A stretch of 64,000 nucleotides of DNA, taken from positions 62,001 to 126,000 of the forward strand of contig NZ_QRAN01000004.1 in the NCBI RefSeq assembly GCF_003457605.1. The letters are read 5' to 3'. The stretch is from Seongchinamella sediminis (GTDB lineage Bacteria; Pseudomonadota; Gammaproteobacteria; Pseudomonadales; Halieaceae). The first letter of the stretch is position 1; each line of letters begins with the position of its first letter. The position numbers and the translations under genes are program-made. Of the stretch, positions 1 through 7,249 are shown in pieces. The notes below the pieces were generated by a model. That model was not told where the DNA came from. It did no database searches and saw only the letters and a program-made list of their open reading frames with translations.

Positions 1-2
1 GG

Positions 3-1151
3 GTGGGCGTCAATCCCATGCGCGGGCAGAACAATGTGCAGGGCTCCTGCGACATGGGCTCCTTTCCCCATGAATTGCCGGGCTACCGGCACATTGCCGA
101 CCCGGCCACCCGCGCCCTGTTCGAGACGGACTGGCAGGTGCAGCTGGACCCGGAACCCGGCATGCGTATCCCCAACATGTTTGATGCGGCGGTCGACGGC
201 GAGTTTCGCGGCCTCTACTGCCAGGGGGAAGATGTCGCCCAGTCCGATCCCAACACCCAGCATATCGAGGCCGCGCTCGGTGCCCTGGAGTGCCTGGTGG
301 TGCAGGATATCTTCCTCAACGAAACTGCCAAGTTCGCCCACGTGTTTCTGCCGGGGGCATCCTTCCTGGAAAAGGATGGCACCTTTATCAACGCGGAACG
401 GCGCATCTCCCGGGTCCGCCGGGTGATGACGCCACTGGCGGGCAAGGCCGACTGGGAAGCGACCATGGCCTTTGCCAACGCCCTCGGCTGTGACATGGAT
501 TACCGCCACCCGGGGGAGATCATGGCTGAAATCGCCAGGCTCACCCCGACATTCGAGGGGGTCAGCTACGCCCTGCTGGACGAGGTTGGCAGCCTGCAGT
601 GGCCCTGCAACCAGGATGCGCCACTGGGCACGCCGACCATGCACGTGAACGAGTTTGTGCGCGGCCAGGGCTATTTCGCGCTGACCGAGTACCTGCCCAC
701 CGACGAGCGCGCCAATCGCCGCTTCCCGCTGTTGCTGACAACCGGGCGCATACTCAGCCAGTACAATGTCGGCGCCCAGACGCGGCGCACGCACAACAGC
801 ACCTGGCACGGGGAGGACGTGCTGGAAATCCATGCCCACGATGCCCAGGAGCGGGGCATCAGTGATGGCGACTGGGTCGGCATCCAGAGCCGGGTGGGCA
901 CCACTGTCCTGCATGCGAAAATTTCCGGGCGGGTCAAGCCGGGGGTGATTTACACCACCTTCCATCACCCCGTGTCCGGTGCCAATGTGGTGACCACCGA
1001 CAACTCGGACTGGGCGACCAACTGCCCGGAGTACAAGGTGACCGCGGTCCAGGTCAGCAGGGTCAGTGAACCATCGGCCTGGCAGGCACGGCAGCAACAG
1101 CAGGACAGGCACCAGCGCCAGTTGCTCGCCGGGGCCCCGGTGGATGGCTGA
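3..1151 (+). CDS. fdsA: NAD-dependent formate dehydrogenase alpha subunit, 3' part
   Basis: This is the C-terminal ~382 residues of a molybdopterin-dependent formate dehydrogenase; the 5' part lies outside the window and the frame is open to the left edge, so the listed start is not a real start. The segment opens with GVNPMRGQNNVQGSCDMG, a stretch typical of the FdsA/FdhF catalytic domain near the cofactor. The C-terminal ~150 residues (from FPLLLTTGRILSQYN) form the molydopterin dinucleotide-binding domain. It would oxidise formate to CO2 and pass electrons via Fe-S clusters to FMN and NAD+ in the cytoplasmic FdsABG complex. The stop overlaps the start of fdhD by 8 nt, and fdsD follows, which is the usual fds order and supports the NAD-dependent type over FdhF. 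Confidence 0.9.
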   Translation: MGVNPMRGQNNVQGSCDMGSFPHELPGYRHIADPATRALFETDWQVQLDPEPGMRIPNMFDAAVDGEFRGLYCQGEDVAQSDPNTQHIEAALGALECLVVQDIFLNETAKFAHVFLPGASFLEKDGTFINAERRISRVRRVMTPLAGKADWEATMAFANALGCDMDYRHPGEIMAEIARLTPTFEGVSYALLDEVGSLQWPCNQDAPLGTPTMHVNEFVRGQGYFALTEYLPTDERANRRFPLLLTTGRILSQYNVGAQTRRTHNSTWHGEDVLEIHAHDAQERGISDGDWVGIQSRVGTTVLHAKISGRVKPGVIYTTFHHPVSGANVVTTDNSDWATNCPEYKVTAVQVSRVSEPSAWQARQQQQDRHQRQLLAGAPVDG

Positions 1152-1947
1152 ATCCACGGTCCGCCTGGCGCGCACGGTCTGGCAACAGGGCCAGCTGCGG
1201 TGGGACAGCGATGCGGTGGTCCAGGAGGCACCGGTGGCCCTGGTATACAACGGCATCTCCCACGCGGTGATGATGGCCACCCCGGCGGACCTGGCGGACC
1301 TGGCGCTGGGCTTCAGTCTGTCGGAGCGTATCCTGGCCAGTCCCGGGCAGCTGCTGGGTGTGGAAATCGAGCAGCGGGAGCAGGGTCTGGAACTGGCGAT
1401 GGAGATTACCGCCGAGCCATTTGAAGGGTTGAAGCGGCGCCGCCGCAGCCTTACCGGGCGCAGCGGCTGTGGCCTCTGCGGGGTGGAATCCCTTGCCCAG
1501 GCTAGCGTTCCCCCGCGGCGGGTTGAGGCGGATGTCCGCCTCCGTCCGGCTGCCCTGCAGCGGGCCCTCGAGTCCCTGGGGGCGGCGCAGGAACTGCGCG
1601 CGCTGACCGGCGGCGTGCATGGCGCCGCCTGGTGCGACCCTCACGGGGATATCCGCTTGCTGCGGGAAGACGTGGGGCGACACAATGCGCTGGACAAATT
1701 ACTGGGGGCGATGGCGGCACAGGGCAGTGACAGGGCGGGTTTTGTGTTGCTGACCAGTCGCCTCAGTTATGAAATGGTCGCCAAGGCCGCCGCCTGTAAT
1801 ATACCGGTGCTGGCCGCGGTGTCCGCGCCCACCGTGCTGGCGGTAGAACAGGCCATGCAGGCGGGGATTTCCCTGGTGGGCTTCGTGCAGCCCGGGCGCC
1901 AGGTCATGTACTGTGGCGAGCAGCGGATCATGGAGGCGGAGGGTTAA
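1144..1947 (+). CDS. fdhD: Formate dehydrogenase accessory sulfurtransferase FdhD/FdsC
   Basis: FdhD carries sulfur from the cysteine desulfurase IscS to the molybdenum cofactor of formate dehydrogenase, a step needed for activity. The family's conserved Cys pair is visible as GRSGCGLCGVESL around residue 112, followed by the RxDVGRHNALDKLLG-type stretch (REDVGRHNALDKL) characteristic of FdhD. The ATG at 1144 is chosen because it gives a normal family start (MAESTVRLART) and overlaps the fdsA stop; upstream in-frame codons would run far into fdsA. The stop TAA shares its last base with the fdsD start (TAATG), so the three genes are probably translationally coupled. Length 267 residues is normal. 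Confidence 0.93.
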   Translation: MAESTVRLARTVWQQGQLRWDSDAVVQEAPVALVYNGISHAVMMATPADLADLALGFSLSERILASPGQLLGVEIEQREQGLELAMEITAEPFEGLKRRRRSLTGRSGCGLCGVESLAQASVPPRRVEADVRLRPAALQRALESLGAAQELRALTGGVHGAAWCDPHGDIRLLREDVGRHNALDKLLGAMAAQGSDRAGFVLLTSRLSYEMVAKAAACNIPVLAAVSAPTVLAVEQAMQAGISLVGFVQPGRQVMYCGEQRIMEAEG

Positions 1948-2171
1948 TGACGGGACAGCAAATCGATCGCCTGGTAAAAATGGCCAACCAGATCGCACTG
2001 AACTTTGGTGAACAGCGTAACCTCGATGAGGCGGCCCGCAAAACCGCCGAGCACCTGCAGAAGTTCTGGACGCCGGCCATGCGCCGGCAGTTGTCAGCCT
2101 ACGCCCGGGAGGGGGGAGACGCGCTCTCGCCCGCCGTGTCGCTGTTGCTGGAACGGCAGCGTAGTCAATAG
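1947..2171 (+). CDS. fdsD: Formate dehydrogenase delta subunit
   Basis: A 74-residue protein matching the FdsD family: a short helical protein with the LVKMANQIALNFG start and a conserved KFWTPAMRRQL segment. FdsD accompanies FdsABG and FdhD in NAD-dependent formate dehydrogenase operons and is thought to help assemble or insert the molybdenum cofactor into FdsA. It starts on the last base of the fdhD stop. Nothing else in the operon follows: the next gene starts 21 nt on with its own Shine-Dalgarno and belongs to an unrelated family, so this is probably the end of the formate module. Confidence 0.88.
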   Translation: MTGQQIDRLVKMANQIALNFGEQRNLDEAARKTAEHLQKFWTPAMRRQLSAYAREGGDALSPAVSLLLERQRSQ

Positions 2172-2191
2172 TCAATAAAGGAGTCTTCATC

Positions 2192-2917
2192 ATGAACAGA
2201 TTTTGCAAGCCCGCTCACCTGCTGGCAGTAGCGACAACGCTCATCGTGCTGTCACTGGGGGCGCAGGCAGACGACCCGGTAGCGCAGATCAGGGTGTCCG
2301 GCGAGGCCGAGACCGCGCTGGCGCCGGACATGGCGTTCCTGCGGCTGACGGTCATGCGCGAGGCGACCAGCGCCCGGGCCGCGCTGGACCAGAATTCTGC
2401 GGCTATGGCGGAAGTCATCGCGGCCATGCGCGCGGCGGGTATTGCAGAGAAAGACCTGCAAACCAGTAATTTTTCCATCCAGCCGCGCTACACCTATCCC
2501 CAGCCGCGCAACGAGCATCCGCCGAAGCTGGTGGGCTACACAGTGCGCAACAGCCTGCAGGTGAGGCTGCGTGATCTCGACAAACTGGGGGCGCTGCTCG
2601 ATGAGTCGGTTACCCTGGGTGTCAATGAGGGCGGCAGCGTCCAGTTTGGCAACGAGGATCCCTCGGCCGCGCTGGCCGAGGCGAGAACCCGGGCGGTGCA
2701 CGACGCCATGACCAAAGCCCGTACCATGGCCGCCGCCGCCGGTGTCGAACTGGGCGAGGTACTGAGCCTGGCAGACCAGGCCCCTGTGCCGATGCCGCAG
2801 CACTACCGTATGGAGCGGGCCATGGCTGCCGATGCGGTCGCCGGTGCGGTGCCGGTCATGGCGGGAGAAAACAGCTACCGGGTTGTGGTGCAGATGGTTT
2901 ATGCCATTAAACAGTAG
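2192..2917 (+). CDS. SIMPL domain (DUF541) periplasmic protein
   Basis: A 241-residue secreted protein with an N-terminal signal peptide (hydrophobic LLAVATTLIVLSLGA, cleavage near AQA-DDP, residue ~26). The rest is a SIMPL/DUF541 domain: IRVSGEAETALAPDMAFLRLTV at its start and the QTSNFSIQPRYTYP and VGYTVRNSLQVRLRDLDKLG stretches are typical. Proteins of this family form periplasmic or surface oligomers; the E. coli member YggE is linked to oxidative stress, but the molecular role is not settled. A strong Shine-Dalgarno (AAAGGAG) sits 8 nt before the ATG. It lies just after fdsD but there is no evidence that it is part of formate metabolism. Confidence 0.85.
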   Translation: MNRFCKPAHLLAVATTLIVLSLGAQADDPVAQIRVSGEAETALAPDMAFLRLTVMREATSARAALDQNSAAMAEVIAAMRAAGIAEKDLQTSNFSIQPRYTYPQPRNEHPPKLVGYTVRNSLQVRLRDLDKLGALLDESVTLGVNEGGSVQFGNEDPSAALAEARTRAVHDAMTKARTMAAAAGVELGEVLSLADQAPVPMPQHYRMERAMAADAVAGAVPVMAGENSYRVVVQMVYAIKQ

Positions 2918-2979
2918 CCACGGCGAATAGCGATCTATATCAACTACGGGCGCGTCCGGGGAGTCCACAATAAGTAATT

Positions 2980-4461
2980 ATGGGCATAGAGATAGACAAG
3001 ATAGAATTTTCCGTACCGGACTTTGACGCGTTTTCCGCCAGCCTGGAGGAAAACCTCAATGCGCTATACCAGTTGCTGCAGCGCCCTGACTTTGGCCAGG
3101 GCAGCGGCTCTATCGGTGCTGAACTGGAAATGTACCTGGTCGATGACCAGGGTTTTCCCCTTTATGCCAACCAGGAAATCCTGGAGGAGGCAGCCGATCC
3201 CTCTTTGACCCTGGAACTCAACCGCTACAACCTGGAGTTCAACCTGCCGCCCTTTGGCCTGGCCGAGCGCCCCTTTGCAGCCACTGAACAAGCCATACTC
3301 GAGCGCCTGGCAAGGCTGGGCAAGGTCGCCGCCAGGCGCGGCGGCCGGGTAGTGCCCATCGGTATTCTGCCGACCCTGCGCGATACTGACTTTGGCCCCC
3401 ATTGCGTGACTGATCGCCGCCGCTATCACGCCCTGGTGCAGCAGTTGATCAAGCGTCGCGGCGGCCACTTCAACATCGATATCAATGGCGAAAATCCGCT
3501 GAAGATGACCATGAAAGACATCACCCTGGAAGGGGCCAACACCTCCTTCCAGGTGCATTACCGGGTTGCCCCCGACGCCTTTGCCGATACCTTTAACGCG
3601 ATCCAGCTGGTAACGCCCCTGGCGCTGGCGATCGGGGCCAATTCGCCGGGTATATTCGGCCATACCCTGTGGGACGAAACGCGCATACCCCTGTTCAAGC
3701 AGTCCATCGACACCCGCTATGTCGACCCCTACGGCTGGAAAGAACCCGCCCGGGTTAATTTCGGCCAGGGCTGGGCCCGGCGTGGCGCGGAGGAGCTGTT
3801 TCGCGAGGTGGTGCGCATCTACCCGCCACTGCTGCCGCTGTGTAATGGCCGGACCGCCGCCGAGGAAATGGCTGCCGGCCAGGCGCCCTCGCTGGCGGAA
3901 CTGCGCTTGCACCAGAGCACCGTCTGGTTGTGGAACAGGCCGATTTACGATGACGCCGATAATGGCCACCTGCGCATTGAAATGCGCGCTCTGCCCGCCG
4001 GGCCCAGCGCGGTCGACATGGTGGCCAATGCCGCTTTCCTGATCGGGGCAGCGGAGGGACTCAGGCCGGTGATCAATCAGCTGCTGCCGGCCATCCCGTT
4101 TCGCAATGCCGAATACAACTTTTATCGCGCGGCCCAGTACGGCCTTGATGCCCGCCTGGTCTGGCCGGAACTGGACCAGTCCGGTTACCGGGAGCAGGCG
4201 GTTGTCGATGTGATCAGGCGAATGCTGCCGGTGGCGAGGGCAGGGCTGGAGTCAATGGGGCTGGAGCACAGTGAAATTGAGCACTACATCGGTATTGTGG
4301 AAGAGCGCCTGGACAAGCGCCAGTCGGGAGCTGCCTGGCAGCGGCTTAAACTGGCGAAACTGAAGCAGGAGATGTCATCGCGAGAGGCAGCGCATGCCCT
4401 GCTGGAGGCGTTTATTGCCCTCAGTGAGAAAAATGTCCCCGTCGCCCGGTGGCCGCTATGA
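2980..4461 (+). CDS. GCS2-type carboxylate-amine ligase (glutamate-cysteine ligase-like)
   Basis: A 493-residue cytoplasmic protein of the glutamate-cysteine ligase 2 superfamily. The GSIGAELEMYLVD strand near residue 43 and the ELNRYNLEFNLPP strand near residue 79 carry the acidic residues that coordinate Mg-ATP in this fold. The later GHLRIEMRALPAGPSAVDM stretch near residue 327 is also family-like. Such enzymes join an amine to a carboxylate with ATP hydrolysis. It is longer than YbdK-type members (~370 residues) and is not the classical proteobacterial GshA, so the substrate should not be assumed to be Glu plus Cys. No clear Shine-Dalgarno precedes the ATG. The stop overlaps the next start (ATGA), tying it to the hydrolase that follows. 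Confidence 0.75.
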   Translation: MGIEIDKIEFSVPDFDAFSASLEENLNALYQLLQRPDFGQGSGSIGAELEMYLVDDQGFPLYANQEILEEAADPSLTLELNRYNLEFNLPPFGLAERPFAATEQAILERLARLGKVAARRGGRVVPIGILPTLRDTDFGPHCVTDRRRYHALVQQLIKRRGGHFNIDINGENPLKMTMKDITLEGANTSFQVHYRVAPDAFADTFNAIQLVTPLALAIGANSPGIFGHTLWDETRIPLFKQSIDTRYVDPYGWKEPARVNFGQGWARRGAEELFREVVRIYPPLLPLCNGRTAAEEMAAGQAPSLAELRLHQSTVWLWNRPIYDDADNGHLRIEMRALPAGPSAVDMVANAAFLIGAAEGLRPVINQLLPAIPFRNAEYNFYRAAQYGLDARLVWPELDQSGYREQAVVDVIRRMLPVARAGLESMGLEHSEIEHYIGIVEERLDKRQSGAAWQRLKLAKLKQEMSSREAAHALLEAFIALSEKNVPVARWPL

Positions 4462-5492
4462 GACGCTTCAAATTCGTCAGGGATCCGCAGCCGGAGGAAC
4501 TCGGCAATAACGTGACCGAGTTCCTGCGCTGGATGGCCGGCCCCAGCTGTTTCCTGCTGGCAGGAGAGGACGGCTCCCGTACCCGGGCCCTGGTCACCCT
4601 GCTGCACGGCAATGAACCCTCGGGGACCATCGCCTTGCACCGCTACCTGCGCAGTGGCCGGCGTCCGGCGGTCAATGTGGTCTGTGTGGTGGCCTCGGTC
4701 GGCGCCGCGCTGGAGCAGCCCCTGTTCAGCCACCGGATGTTGCCGCGGGCGCGGGACCTCAATCGCTGTTTCCGCCCACCCTTCGACGACGCCCAGGGAG
4801 TGCTGGCCGAGGAGATCCTGGAAATTTTGCGCCTGCACGCCCCGGAGGCTGTGATCGACATGCACAATACCTCCGGCTCCGGTCCCGCGTTTGGCGTTTG
4901 TACCTTTATGGACCGTAACCACGAGGCCCTCGTGTCGCTGTTTACCCAGCGCCTGATCATCTCCAGCCTGGGGCTGGGCGCACTGATGGAAATCAGCGAG
5001 GACAACTGTCCCACGGTCACCGTGGAGGTAGGGGGACGCCTGGACGAGCAGGCTCATGAGCTGGCTTTCGAGGGGCTATGTCGCTTCTTTGAAGCGCCGG
5101 ATGTGCTGCGCCCCGGTGACACCGACTGGGGGCTGGAATTATTGCGCGACCCTATCCGGCTGGAACTCAAGGACAATGTGACCCTGACTTACGCCGAGGA
5201 GCCCTGCGCCAACTACGACATCACCCTACGGCCCGATATTGAACACCATAATTTCGGCGCGGTCGACACTGACACGGTGCTTGGCTGGGCCAGGGCCGAC
5301 GCGCCACAGTTGTTTAGCGCCCAGGATGCCGGTGGCCACTGTGCGGTATCGCGCCTGGTGCGTATTGCGGGGGGCAGGTTGTACCCGGCCCAGCCGCTGA
5401 AGCTGTTCATGATTACCAACAATGCCGCCATCGCCCACTCGGACTGCCTGTTCTATGCTGTGGCGGACGACGGGTCCACGATTTGTACCTGA
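4458..5492 (+). CDS. AstE/aspartoacylase-family zinc hydrolase
   Basis: A 344-residue member of the succinylglutamate desuccinylase/aspartoacylase (M14-like) family. The zinc ligands are visible: LLHGNEPSG gives His50 and Glu53, and IDMHNTSGSG gives His136. A TVTVEVGG stretch near residue 192 carries the expected catalytic Glu. Family members hydrolyse N-acyl or peptide-like amide bonds. I chose the ATG at 4458 because it overlaps the previous stop as ATGA and removes three extra residues. Pairing of an amide-forming ligase with an amide-cleaving hydrolase suggests they act on the same metabolite, in opposite directions or on successive bonds; the substrate cannot be read from the sequence. 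Confidence 0.78.
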   Translation: MRRFKFVRDPQPEELGNNVTEFLRWMAGPSCFLLAGEDGSRTRALVTLLHGNEPSGTIALHRYLRSGRRPAVNVVCVVASVGAALEQPLFSHRMLPRARDLNRCFRPPFDDAQGVLAEEILEILRLHAPEAVIDMHNTSGSGPAFGVCTFMDRNHEALVSLFTQRLIISSLGLGALMEISEDNCPTVTVEVGGRLDEQAHELAFEGLCRFFEAPDVLRPGDTDWGLELLRDPIRLELKDNVTLTYAEEPCANYDITLRPDIEHHNFGAVDTDTVLGWARADAPQLFSAQDAGGHCAVSRLVRIAGGRLYPAQPLKLFMITNNAAIAHSDCLFYAVADDGSTICT

Positions 5493-5518
5493 TTATCAGA
5501 GAATGAGAGGAGTTTCTT

Positions 5519-6433
5519 ATGCGTATCGGCCTGTTCAGCGGCACCCACCCCCAGCTCAACCACGACCTGCAGGCGCTGGCCAACTTCGCCAGGGATGCTG
5601 AAAGTCGCGGTTTCGACAGTGTCTGGGTGCCGAATATTTTCAGTATCGATGCCATTGGCGCCTGCGCCATCGCCGGCTGGGAAACGGATCATATTGAGCT
5701 GGGCACGGCGGTGACCCCGACCTATCCCCGCCACCCCGGCGCGATCGCGCAACAGGCGATGACCACCCAGGCCGCCTGCGGCGGACGGTTTACACTGGGT
5801 GTGGGCCTGTCTCACCAGATGGTGATCGAGGGGATGTTCGGCATGTCCTACGACAGGCCTGCACGGCACATGGCCGAGTACCTGCAGGTACTGGCGCCGC
5901 TGTTGCGCGGTGAGGCGGCGGATTTCGAGGGCGAGACCCTCAGCGGTAAAATTCAGCTGGATTTGCCGGCGGTGGAACCAGTGCCGCTGTTGGTGGCAGC
6001 GCTGGGCCCGGCAATGCTCAAACTGGCCGGCACCGCGGCCCACGGCACCACCACCTGGATGACGGGGCCGAAAACCATTGCCGAGCATATAGCCCCGTCG
6101 ATCTCAGCGGCGGCGGAGGCAGCCGGCCACGCCGCCCCGCGGATTGTCTGCGGCCTGCCAATTTGCCTGACTGACGATGTCGACGGGGCCAGGGAGATGA
6201 TCGCTGAGACGCTGAAGATCTATGGCATGCTGCCCTCCTATCGCGCCATGCTCGACCGGGAAGGGGTTTCGGGCCCGGCGGAACTGGCCCTGGTCGGCGA
6301 TGAAAATCAGCTGCGCGGCGACATCCAGCGGCTGCGGGATGCCGGCGTAACGGATTTCAATGCCGCGATTATTGCCCACGGCGACAGTAACAACGGCATT
6401 ATGGACCTGCTGCAATCTGAGTTGGCCGCCTAG
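5519..6433 (+). CDS. LLM-class (luciferase-like) flavin/F420 oxidoreductase
   Basis: A 304-residue TIM-barrel protein of the luciferase-like monooxygenase superfamily, closest in appearance to the F420-type subfamily: start MRIGLFSG, ESRGFDSVWVPNIF, ELGTAVTPTYPRHPGAIAQQA and RFTLGVGLSHQ. These stretches form the flavin/F420 phosphate and ring pocket. Subfamily members reduce or oxidise small molecules with F420 or FMN. No F420 biosynthesis gene is in the window, so the cofactor remains open. An AGAGGAG Shine-Dalgarno lies before the ATG, 26 nt after the hydrolase stop, so it may share its transcript. An HxlR regulator follows. Confidence 0.78.
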   Translation: MRIGLFSGTHPQLNHDLQALANFARDAESRGFDSVWVPNIFSIDAIGACAIAGWETDHIELGTAVTPTYPRHPGAIAQQAMTTQAACGGRFTLGVGLSHQMVIEGMFGMSYDRPARHMAEYLQVLAPLLRGEAADFEGETLSGKIQLDLPAVEPVPLLVAALGPAMLKLAGTAAHGTTTWMTGPKTIAEHIAPSISAAAEAAGHAAPRIVCGLPICLTDDVDGAREMIAETLKIYGMLPSYRAMLDREGVSGPAELALVGDENQLRGDIQRLRDAGVTDFNAAIIAHGDSNNGIMDLLQSELAA

Positions 6434-6541
6434 CGCTGCCAGGTACAGGCGTGTTTTTCAAGGTCCTGGACGCGGCGCGGTCACTCCGCGTTCCAATCCG
6501 GGCTTTCTGTGCTAAATTGTTGCGCACAGAGACGAGCGGGG

Positions 6542-7075
6542 ATGCGACCAATGCGCTGGGATGACATAGACAAGCAGGTGTGCTCGGTGGCCCGGTCACT
6601 GTCGGTGGTAGGCGAGCGCTGGACCATGTTGATTATCCGCGATGCCTTCCTTGGTACCCGCCGTTTTGACCAGTTCCAGAGCAATCTGGGCATCACCCGC
6701 CATCGGCTGTCGGAGCGCCTGGGCAAGCTGGTGGACGCCGGCGTGCTGGTAAAGGTCCCTTATAACGATCGCCCCCTCCGCTATGAGTACCGCCTCACCC
6801 GCAAGGGCCTGGGGCTGTACCCGGTGCTGATGAGCCTGGCCCGCTGGGGCGATGAGTGGATGGACGGGGGAGAGGGTGCGCCGCTGGAGTACGTGCACCT
6901 CAGGTGCGGCAACAAAACCAGGCCCACCCTGACCTGTAGCGAGTGCAACGAGCCCCTGAAGCCGCAGGAAGTGACGCCACAGTTGGGGCCGGCGCTTGAG
7001 CCGCTGGCCGAGTCGCTGGCGGCCGACGGCGATTCGATAAGGGATATTCCCCCGCTGCTGCGCCGGTCCATGTAG
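6542..7075 (+). CDS. HxlR-family transcriptional regulator
   Basis: A 177-residue winged-helix DNA-binding protein. The HxlR core is clear: CSVARSLSVVGERWTMLIIRDAFLGTRRFDQFQ followed by GITRHRLSERLGKLVDAGVL and the wing RPLRYEYRLTRKGLGLYPVL. After the DNA-binding domain it has a Cys-containing tail (Cys at about 123, 134 and 137; CSEC) that could bind a metal or sense redox state, though only three Cys are seen there. The ATG at 6542 follows GAGCGGGG and is preferred; ATG 6551 is also possible. HxlR proteins often sense aldehydes, quinones or redox stress and control a neighbouring oxidoreductase, here perhaps the LLM-class gene just upstream. Confidence 0.85.
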   Translation: MRPMRWDDIDKQVCSVARSLSVVGERWTMLIIRDAFLGTRRFDQFQSNLGITRHRLSERLGKLVDAGVLVKVPYNDRPLRYEYRLTRKGLGLYPVLMSLARWGDEWMDGGEGAPLEYVHLRCGNKTRPTLTCSECNEPLKPQEVTPQLGPALEPLAESLAADGDSIRDIPPLLRRSM

Positions 7076-7249
7076 CCCGACGGACCGCCGTTTTACCTGG
7101 CTGCTCAACGCAGCAGCCTCCGTCAGTGAACTTTTGTTATGAAATAGTTACGTCACATCCGGGTTTATTCTTCAGCGTCCATGGCTAGACTAGAACCGAT
7201 AATAAAAACTCAGAGTTATAAGAAATCCTAATCGACAGGGAGCATCGCA

